Source: Tubulanus polymorphus (Eukaryota; Nemertea; Palaeonemertea; Tubulaniformes; Tubulanidae). From it: a stretch of DNA of 64,000 nucleotides. Of the stretch, positions 56,212 through 64,000 are shown piece after piece; the stretch's first letter is position 1, and the number at the start of each line of letters is the position of its first letter. Under the pieces are notes generated by a model, which was given only the letters and a program-made list of their open reading frames with translations, made no database searches and was not told where the DNA came from. The DNA lies in contig NC_134028.1 of assembly GCF_964204645.1 (NCBI RefSeq), forward strand, positions 19,318,153 to 19,382,152, in the 5' to 3' direction. Made by a program: the position numbers and the translations under genes.

Positions 56212-56292
56212 GTATTACAAGTATTAAGAGTATTACAAGTATTAAAGGTATTACGAGTATTAAAAGTATTACAAGTATAAAAGGTATTACTA
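56212..56292. repeat. 9-bp microsatellite-like repeat, 9 units
   Basis: Exact 9-bp period: GTATTACAA, GTATTAAGA, GTATTACAA, GTATTAAAG and so on, nine units in 81 bp. C-type and A-type units alternate, giving an 18-bp higher-order period. Confidence 0.9.
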
Positions 56293-56525
56293 TGAATGAG
56301 CACTACGAGTAGCGAGCAACATTCCATTTATAAATTTTGCGTTGTTGAGGCAATAAACATGTCAACGTTACGTTTTACGAATAACGGTCTTATGTCTTTA
56401 TTGAGTGGATTTCTGAGTCCGAGTCAGTTCAACCAGTTTCGGGGACAACTCTGGAACCGATAAGGACGCGCTACCCAGAACGAAGGAGTCCGAGTTGTTG
56501 TTGGTCGCCTTCAGGTTAAGGACGA

Positions 56526-56732
56526 TTGGACCCGAAGACCCACCTAGAATCGATAGGAGGCACGACGTGTAGAGGGGATCCCCGACGAAGTTATTTGGCC
56601 CGGCCCGTGCGTCAGGGAGGCCAAGCTGTAGACCAGTACATAGCGGCAGTATATTGTCTGGCGCAGCCGTTGTGGAAAATCTGGCCAGGAGAGCCAGTCG
56701 GTTACTGTGCCCGGCCTATTCGGTTACAATAA
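56526..56732 (+). pseudogene. Gypsy gag-like fragment after the LTR-like region
   Basis: The 68-codon frame contains RPVRQGGQAVDQYIAAVYCL followed by AQ, similar to the R-x-Q-x-x-G-E-x-V-D-Q-F-V-x-x-L-Y-x-L-A stretch of gypsy Gag proteins. It ends at a stop after 40 more residues and nothing further of gag is found. Confidence 0.4.
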
Positions 56733-57971
56733 TCTATATAATAATAGATATTCCTAGATAAATTTAGGGCAAACATAAACTATTGATAACTAGTTATTCT
56801 ATCCCCCCTACATCATAAGTTTTGATAAAACATTGATATTTTCATTATTTTACCATTTTTCGGCTGGTTTCCATGGAAACCATAGGCATTTGGGATCTGT
56901 CAGATAAAAATTTTGGGTCTCTCAACTGTCACCTGAAAGTGCTATGAGTGTATAGCATTTTAAATTTCTAGTCTACCTCTTTTAGTTTAAGAGATATTGA
57001 AGTTTGTTTACATGAAATATTGCCTTCTTAGATCACAGTTTTTGCGTATTGAAACATGAAGTCACTTTTCGCTCAAATTTTCAAACTTCAATTTGCGATA
57101 TCTCGAAAACTACTGAAAATTTTAAAAGCATATTGTTATTTGAGCCCGCTTTCTTTCAGTATTATTGGAGCTATTTGAATTTTTTATGGATATAGCTACC
57201 TGTGGTACAGACTACCTAAGTCTTCGGTTCAGTGATATCCACTGTACAGTATATCTGTGACTCGAAAAACGGCTTCCCTGATGGGGTATCCCCCTTTGAA
57301 ATGCTCTGATTGGCTTATTTTTGAGGATTCCTACAGGGTTATCCCAATATGATGTCATCAACATCCGGGTCAGCAGCCATGTTGTTGAAATTTTTAATTA
57401 GGTGGAAGTTCGCCAAAGTTAGCCGATTTTGAAGTTTTACCTGTTTTTCAGACGATTATAATATATTGAAGGTAAGTCGGTAGCCTTTTAAAACCATAAT
57501 AGAAGTAAAGAATAATATGTTTTCTTAATGTTTATGAAGTTTGAAGTTGATCTGACCATCAGAACATTGTTATTTCTATTCCGGAATGGGACATGTCGCC
57601 AGGTTTGGAGCGGCCATTTTGTTGAAGATTTCGAATTTCGTCGAAGTTTAGTGATCAAAATAGAACCATTTAAAATACTTATGATATCCTATAAATTCAA
57701 TCATTCAATTAAGAAATGTATTAGAAATGTAATGTGTGTATTAATTTAGTGTTTAATAATGATTTCATCCACAAATTTTGATATCAAAAGTTGTTTACGT
57801 TCGCCGAACCAGCGGTCACGTGACTTGAAAACGTAAACAAAAGCACGTGGTTTGAAGAATCAATGAGTCAAAACACAGAAAAATACATTTATCTTAAATA
57901 TTTTTTTAAGTTTAATTGATGATAACTATAATTACGAACATATTCATTCATTGACAGCTTTTTATTTTTAG
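56733..57971. other. Upstream region of the 58-60.7-kb gene with probable 5' UTR intron
   Basis: No coding sequence. A consensus donor (GAAG|GTAAGTCGG) at 57471 and an acceptor (TTTATTTTTAG) ending at 57971, 12 bp before the ATG, suggest a non-coding first exon ending at 57470 and a 501-bp 5' UTR intron. Confidence 0.45.
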
Positions 57972-57983
57972 ATTTTAAGAAAA

Positions 57984-60709
57984 ATGTCAACATCAGGACA
58001 GGATGAAGACGCACCGTCATCCGGGTTGACAAAAAATAAGAAAGGTGTTGCACGGGAGTATCTTGACAGTAACTGCAAAGATATGCCAGAAGTTACTACC
58101 AGCATTAAAAATGGACACATCTTCCGATTGTTTCTGGACAATAAGAGAAGCATCGCGAAAACAATCAAACTGCTAAAAGAAAAATATATAACAGACAATA
58201 TCGATGCATACCAAACGAAAAAACTGATCATGTCGAAGTATGACAAACTGTAAAAGCTGACAAATACCAACGAGTTTGACAAATTTATCTGCCTGTCAAG
58301 TGAGAAATTCAATTTTCAGCCTACCAGTAGTGTAGCAAATAGTAACGCTTTACCAATACCTGCAGTGGAGCAAGTTATAGCAACAACGTCTGTTGAGAAA
58401 CACCCCCAGTCTGGAAAACACTGCAGGAAATGTGTATCACTTAAGTTACTGCGTTACAAGTTGAAAATGAAAAAATGCACACGCGTGCTTCAACAATCAG
58501 TTAAGCGAAAAACCAATCTAATCAACAAAGCAAAAAAGAAATACACCGAAACTGAAGCCTATGCACAACTAACGGAAGCTAGGAGACAAATTCGAAGTCT
58601 GAAACGTAAAAGAACTAGGCTAGAAGATGATTGGGAAGAGCAACCTGAAGTCAAAAGACTGAAAGCAACCATTGATTCTCAGAATAGTGAAATTGAAAAT
58701 CTCCATTTACAATTAGATATTTCACAGAAGGAAGTGTCTGATGACTTCAGTAGAGAGAATAAGAACATGAAGATTCCCATCTCAACTAGATTGTTTGTGT
58801 ACGAATGTCTAATTAATCAGGTCCCTACTGCAAACACTAGGAATCTTTTGAAAAAGTCTGCAGCCATCTTCGGCATGAAACTTAGTGAAAATGATCTCCC
58901 ACATCAAACAACTGTATCTCAAATGTGTCGCGAGTTGGGGGTCATAACCGACATCCAGGCTGTAAGTCAGATCCTGAAACACAAAATTTAACGATGGGAT
59001 TCAATGCTACCACACAGGATGGTGATCATGTAAATGTAATTCACCTAACATTTGCAAAGGACCAATGCCAGGTAGTCGCTGTTGATAAAGTACCGGGAAG
59101 TACAGCAGCTGATTACTGTACACACACTGTTAATTCATTTGATAATCTTGCTAGAACTTATAGTGCGTATAAAAAAATTGATTTTTACGATTGTCGAAAG
59201 GATATTATCAGTAGGATTAGCAACAGCATGACAGATCGTCTAGTTACAAACCATGCCACAATACTGAATAAAGCTTGGGATACATGTCTTACAGAGCTGA
59301 ACTGCCATCTTCATCCTCTGGACACTATTGCGTCATCTGTTCGTGAGATCCTGAAAAAAACGGAGTCAACAAAGGGAAAATTGTTTGGTACGGACTGTTT
59401 ATCTGGCAATGTTGTGCTTCAGATGAACAAATCTCGTTATGTTGATGGAAAAGGTGACCCTAGAGGTTTTAAGAATATGCTGCTAAAGAATAACTTGCCT
59501 TCAGGTTACTTATCTCGTTATCGTGGAAATCGTCTTCACATATATTTTAATATATGTGGAAAACTCTTCTGCAATTATAAATTGTTCGAAGAGTTTCTGT
59601 CGTCAGGAACTGACTGTGGTGGGCTACGCACTGCTCTGCTTGCAGATTTCAAACTAACGTCAACCATTACTCAACTCCAGGTAGTTGGCTACTTTGGAAA
59701 ATTACTTACCGGTCCCTGGATGATCAAAAAAAATGAGATCAAACATCTTGCAGGGATTAGTGTCGTTAGAAATGTTATTGCAGCAATTAAAGCGCAACGA
59801 GATGACGCGAATTCTTGTATTCTTTCAAGAACAACAGATTTCTTTGGCGATCCATTGACACGTTCTGCTAGTGCCACTGGTGATTCGAGTAACGAACGCG
59901 AATTGAGGCGTAAAGATGAAATTCTTCATTCTTTAAAAAGAAAGCCCATTGACCCTGTATTGTTTGTCAACTACATGAATGCCTGTCTAGATAAAGTTGT
60001 GATAGTTCTAGAGAGACAGTATGCACGATATTTCAGTCTTGCCATCACGCCAGATCTAATTGTTGAGACTGAGTCTGCAAGCTCACACAATATTGATTCG
60101 GAGGAGTTAATGGGAATGTTTAGTGCTGCCAAAAAGAAAGCACCAAATGCAACAATGGCTTTTCTCTCGTCTAAGCTGAGATCCCAGAAAAATGGTGTTT
60201 CGGATTTTCTAGATAATTTGGAGATGTCTGAGCGCAGTGAAATGATAAAGTTTGCTATTACTTGGGCAAGAAAGTCAAATACCGAGAGTCGTAAGAATGC
60301 TAAGAAACTTTTAGATGAAATATCAGTGCGGCAGGGTCGTAAGACTCAAAAGCGTCTTATGTCAGATCGGAAAAAATTACAAAAAAAAGTACGTGACACC
60401 CCATTAGACGAATTGGAATCTGAATTCAGTGATTTGGACTGTGACCAACTTTCCGATCTAATAAGTGTGCTATCTGGTGACTGCGTTGGAAAAGATGTTT
60501 GGCATGACACTGACAAAAACACAAAAGTTATATATCACGGAAAGATGGAGAAATTTAAAACGAGAAAAAGACAGGGCATTGAAATTGATATTTACGTTGT
60601 GTGTTACTGGGGGGAGGGAGAGAATTATGAAGATGATGGAGAAGACTTTGATCTGACCAAATACAAATTGGCAGTTGATTTAATCTTGGGAGATCTTGTT
60701 ATGTTGTAA
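57984..60709 (+). CDS. Large unnamed invertebrate coiled-coil family protein, nearly intact
   Basis: Translation from ATG 57984 covers about 905 codons. One TAA (58251-58253) and one -1 frame change near 58980 are the only breaks; the longest unbroken block is 58925-60709 (594 codons). Order: acidic N-terminus; a helical KSIAKTIKLLKEKY-like segment; a C-x2-C pair (KHCRKCVSLK); a long basic coiled coil (about 58480-58740); then the conserved core with GFNATTQDGDHV, VVAVDKVPGSTAADYCTHTV, SNSMTDRLVTNHATI, ELNCHLHPLDTIASS, LFGTDC, GDPRGF, YRGNRLHIYFNICGKLF and GKLLTGPWM. The C-terminus is acidic. Similar uncharacterised multicopy proteins are known to me in molluscs and cnidarians. Spaced Asp/His/Glu residues suggest a transposase-type nuclease, which is inference. 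The AVDE/D-type and MTDR positions are the best catalytic candidates. Confidence 0.7.
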
Positions 60710-60819
60710 CTATATGTGGAAGTGATAGAAACTAGAATTTTAATCTTTTATAAGTGAATATCTGAATTAAAATCATCGAATTAAGCGTGTTATACTGTAT
60801 CCATGTATTAATATAACTA
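60710..60819. other. Probable 3' UTR of the coiled-coil gene
   Basis: AT-rich, with no clean AATAAA before the tandem repeats begin. Confidence 0.35.
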
Positions 60820-61340
60820 CAAATCTTGTGTTATCTTTCAAAGTATCTTTACAGCTATCTCCTTGCAAGATTTTATGTAAAAATATCAAGTATTTCCAAA
60901 GTTATGGAAGTTTATATATTCTAGTCCAGCCGAGTGATAAATTTTTAATTAATATATCTTAATTGATCTGTATTACATGTATATATCTGTATCTCTAAAA
61001 TTCTTGTATAATCCTTTTAAGTATCTTTACAGCTATCTCCTTGCAAAATTTTATATAAAAATATCAAGTATTTCCAAAGTTATGGAAGTTTATATATTCT
61101 GCTCCAGCCGAGTGATAAATTTTTAATTAATATATCTTAATTAATTGATCTGTACTACATGTATATATCTGTATCTCTACAAATCTTGTATAATCCTTTT
61201 ATGTATCTTCACAGCTATCTCCTTGCAAAATTTTATGTAAAAATATCAAGTATTTCCAAAGTTATGGCAGTTTATGTATTCTGTTTCGGCCGAGTGATAA
61301 AATTTTAATTAATGTATAGTAATTAATTAATCAATTACAA
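60820..61340. repeat. Tandem repeat, three units of about 180 bp
   Basis: GTATCTTTACAGCTATCTCC starts at 60843, recurs at 61021, and recurs with one change at 61203, giving periods of 178 and 182 bp. Each unit carries CCTTGCAAAATTTTAT, TATTTCCAAAGTTATGG, GCCGAGTGATAAA and TTAATTAATATATCTTAATT. The third unit is the most diverged. The unit length is like that of many satellite monomers. Confidence 0.9.
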
Positions 61341-61926
61341 AGACAGAAGTAATTATGATATCCAGATAATAATTATATATTCTTATAAAGCATGTTCTTA
61401 ACTATTATCACTGTAAATTTTGTGCAGAAATATTAAATAGTTTAGAAGTAATGAAACTTTTGCCTTGCGTTTTACACGGTTTTATCAGTTTTCGATCACG
61501 CTTACCCTTCTGTTTATCAGTTAACAAACGGGTAAGATTTTCGACCGTTTTTCAATCTTCAAATTTACATAATTTCTTTCATACTTGAGCTACAGGGATG
61601 AACCAGATAGCTCTTTCCAGCTGTATAGGATTCAATTCAATTGGACCAATTTGAAATTTTCTGCCACATACCTAAAAGTTTAAGGGGCTGTCTCAAAAAT
61701 TCAACACGTCATCCTATTCGAATAACCCGCGGAATGGGGGAGGGGGTTTAAAGCTCACCGCGGATACTGTGATTAATTGGAAGTGACGATCCACTCATCA
61801 GCGGGATTCGAACGCACAGCTGTTTTTCAAATGCGGAAGTAAAACAAATCAGTGTATATTCATTGCCAATAACGAGAGCCAGGTGCGCATGCTTACTGAG
61901 AGGCTATCGTAGCTCAATGGGCGTTC
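61341..61926. other. Unassigned 0.6 kb with a tRNA-like B box
   Basis: GGGATTCGAACGCACAGCTG at 61802 is the reverse complement of a pol III B box (GTTCGAATCCC), and TAGCTCAATGGGCG at 61909 is A-box-like on the plus strand. The two are on opposite strands, so they do not make one tRNA. Probably a SINE remnant. Confidence 0.35.
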
Positions 61927-63227
61927 CGCAAAAGGTAGAAAGTTTCTTTTGTCCAATGTCGTATAGCGCCGCCGCGGTCGAAAATCGAACTAATCTGTCA
62001 AGTCGATAATTTTCTAAGTGAGAAGACGCCGCGTTCAGTTCGCGGTACACTGTACGTACAGTTTTTCGATACACTGCTGTTCAACAAATTTGTTTTGAAG
62101 TTGAAGTTCACAGCGCGCTATTCAGTTTTCAGAAGTAGAGGGCTAAAACAACATCATTCGTAAGATCTCAGATTGAATATTTTCATCAGATTCAGAGCTC
62201 AGTTCATTGTATAAAATGTGTTATTTCATGTTTTAGACAGTTACTTCTATTACTCTGACAGGAGTTTTTATGTCATAATTTTTTTTACCTCATGTGTAAC
62301 TCAATTATAGCAGAGTTGATAGTTTAATTATCAATCATTAATTTATAAATAAATTAGTATTATTAATCTAATTATTGGATTGATTATTATTAAGAGATAT
62401 GACATTATAAACATATATATAATGCACAGATATGGATGTTATATATAATGCACAGATATGGATGTTATAATGATAATGTATTTCTACTCGCATAGAAATG
62501 AGACTAAAGTTTTCCTGTTTGGATATTCTAAAAGCTTATAAGTCCTTTGCCAAGGATATGAATGGTTTGTGATGATATTATGTTAACTAAATTCATTTGT
62601 TGGTTGAATGATTTCAATTAATATCGCAATATTTAGCATTCGTGATATAATTAATATGATAGAGATATGGCCATTTGTCTATTGTTTATGTTAGCAAAAG
62701 ATTGCATTTGATATAGAAGGCTTTAAAATGTTTTGATGTATGGTTGAGATTTTCAAAATAAATGTTATGCTTACATGAGATAATTGGAACTAGATGTTTT
62801 ATTTCATTTTTATCAAGTATCGATGGATGAGAAGTCTTTCGACGATGTGCAGTTAGCCCATTAGAGTTTGCCTTAAAATACTTTACTCTCAGTCTAAGCT
62901 GAATTTAATTCATACCGCCGTTACAGTACCATAAAATTCACACAAAATCTTTAGCATCATTGGAATAGGACGTCCCCTGTTTCACATCCGGCAGGTGTGT
63001 TGATGGTGGGTAAGTTTAATAAGGTACATCAAATCTATTAAAACGATCGCTATTTTAAAATCAAATGATCCCGAAGAAATTGGGGATTCGAACCTATCGG
63101 ATATATTCTGGTACTCGGCGTCTTTCCACTTAACAAAACATCGTCAATAACATTAGTTCTTATTATTGCTAAGTAGCGGCGCTACCGGTACTGTCGATCG
63201 GACATTAGAAACTTTCTACCTTTTGCG
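61927..63227. mobile_element. 1.3-kb inverted-repeat element (MITE-like)
   Basis: CGCAAAAGGTAGAAAGTTTC at 61927 is the exact reverse complement of the end at 63208-63227. Similarity continues inward through TGTCC and TAGCGCCGC for about 50-60 bp. The interior is AT-rich and non-coding, with a tRNA-like B box (GGGGATTCGAACCT, minus) near 63084. No target-site duplication is clear. It is probably a non-autonomous DNA transposon. Confidence 0.65.
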
Positions 63228-63258
63228 TGATTGAATAGTATTCATCGCCTGTATAAAA

Positions 63259-64000
63259 ATGCCTGTGCAGGTTAATATTTTTGGCCGTCCCGTTAAAAGA
63301 CATAAACTACAGTGTGTTTACACAAATCCGACAACTCCCTACGAGAAATATATCGAAGCATATCTTCAAGCGTAGGAGAATGGAGAAACATTCGCAAATA
63401 GCCGGCAATCAACAAGGCAACAGGTATGCTTTTTTTACTGATATCCAATTCAATCAAAACAAAATATATTGTGACTGTAGGCCCAATTCAATTTTTTTTG
63501 TGTGATTCCTTTCTAGTTAGTGTTTTTTTATAGGCACTATACTATGGTAGTTTTTACAAATTGAGACACAATGTACTAGCTGTATTTAAGAGTCAAATAG
63601 GTATGAAACTTAAAGTATTCAAATTTGAAATTGGTACAAAGATAGTGGAAAATCCATAAAATATGCCCAAATAGTACTGGTTTTTAATAGAATTTAGGAC
63701 AAAGGAATTATATCTGATTTTAGTGCAATGAGTCTCAAGGCCTATGGGATCATTGTAATATTTCTGGTAATTTAGCCTATCAAGTGAAGTAGTCTTATCC
63801 TAACCCCTGTACGCCCACTTTCTCTTTTTAGATTGTGTCAAATGCACAAGCAGAATGGAGGAAAATTAAGAATAATCCAGATGCAAGGGATAGTTTTATT
63901 GTTCTCCATCTACCACCCGATCATCTAGGCCTGCAAGCTCAACCCGAGAAATCCAACGATGCTGAAGCACCCACTACATCGGTGAAAGAGGGATTTTTTT
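63259..64000 (+). CDS. Start of an unnamed spliced gene running off the window
   Basis: A TATA-like TGTATAAAAATG overlaps ATG 63259. Exon 1 (63259-63423) reads MPVQVNIFGRPVKRHKLQCV and TNPTTPYEKYIEAYLQA, then a TAG (63373-63375), then ENGETFANSRQSTRQQ, closing at GTATGC. Exon 2 (63832 to window end) starts after a TTTTTAG acceptor in the same phase with IVSNAQAEWRKIKNN and stays open for 56 codons, becoming acidic. The coherent sense on both sides of the TAG suggests one protein with a nonsense change. Family not recognised. Confidence 0.5.

Larger units (their letters stand above)
53813..56440 (+). mobile_element. LTR-like region with promoter elements (second element)
   Basis: A polypurine tract (GTTGGGAGGGGGTGG) is followed by TGTAGCGGAAATTCCC, a TG start as in the 49-kb LTR. 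The region has a strong promoter-like cluster near 54.46-54.59 kb, a poly(A)-type AATAAAC at 56352, and ends around CAGTTCAACCAG before TTTCGGGGACAACTCTGG. A gypsy gag-like snippet follows at 56.6 kb. If it is one LTR, at about 2.6 kb it would be very long. It may instead be two fused pieces. No second copy is present to prove it. Confidence 0.4.

Noticed and set aside
58925-58991. Programmed -1 ribosomal frameshift between the two frames of the coiled-coil gene
   Set aside because: No slippery heptamer in the zero frame and no clear downstream pseudoknot. A single-base change in the A-rich CACAAAATTT is simpler.

Overview
The window looks like repeat-rich nuclear DNA of an invertebrate animal, probably marine. 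It is AT-rich, has GT-AG introns, and carries protein families that are expanded in molluscs, hemichordates, cnidarians and amphioxus: THAP fingers, SWIM-YqaJ proteins, P2X7-like cysteine domains, BEN domains and BED-finger hAT relatives. It also holds Penelope-like, BEL/Pao, Ty3/gypsy and Ty1/copia retroelements. The phylum cannot be fixed from the sequence. No rRNA, CRISPR array, bacterial operon or clear single-copy housekeeping gene was seen. Nearly every coding segment is transposon-derived or belongs to a multicopy family, and most carry stops or frameshifts.

Layout. 0-6 kb: LINE-like tail, a Penelope-type 3' end with a hammerhead motif, a 31-bp tandem array, and a coiled-coil exon copy. 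6.4-14.1 kb: a THAP gene whose first exon is split by a 3.65-kb terminal-inverted-repeat transposon with an 8-bp target duplication, followed by its downstream exons and a second THAP gene. 14.3-16.3 kb: a second Penelope 3' end and a dispersed repeat. 16.4-19.3 kb, minus strand: a SWIM-YqaJ nuclease gene and a P2X7-like gene. 19.5-29.6 kb: BEN/coiled-coil exons interleaved with a broken BED-hAT transposase, a third copy of the dispersed repeat, and a Penelope GIY-YIG end with a third hammerhead motif. 29.7-37.2 kb: copia remnants, a second BED-hAT finger, and a multi-exon tyrosine-recombinase-like gene with a SANT-like C-terminus. 37.4-40.3 kb: a degraded gypsy element. 40.3-43.3 kb: an unnamed gene with an IQ motif and a BRCT-like region. 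44-47.4 kb: BEL gag, gypsy gag, SWIM and integrase-like fragments. 48.5-48.9 kb, minus strand: a second P2X7-like exon. 49.0-56.8 kb: two LTR-element derivatives, both with a zinc-finger ORF next to the 3' end of pol. 57.4-60.7 kb: the best-preserved gene, an unnamed coiled-coil family with a 594-codon open block. 60.8-64 kb: a 180-bp tandem array, a 1.3-kb inverted-repeat element, and the start of another spliced gene that runs off the window.

The most informative observations are three hammerhead-like RNAs with the same spacing but compensating helix changes, the THAP exon interrupted by a precisely bounded transposon, the THAP / SWIM-YqaJ / P2X7-like cluster, and the two large unnamed families at 40-43 and 58-60.7 kb.
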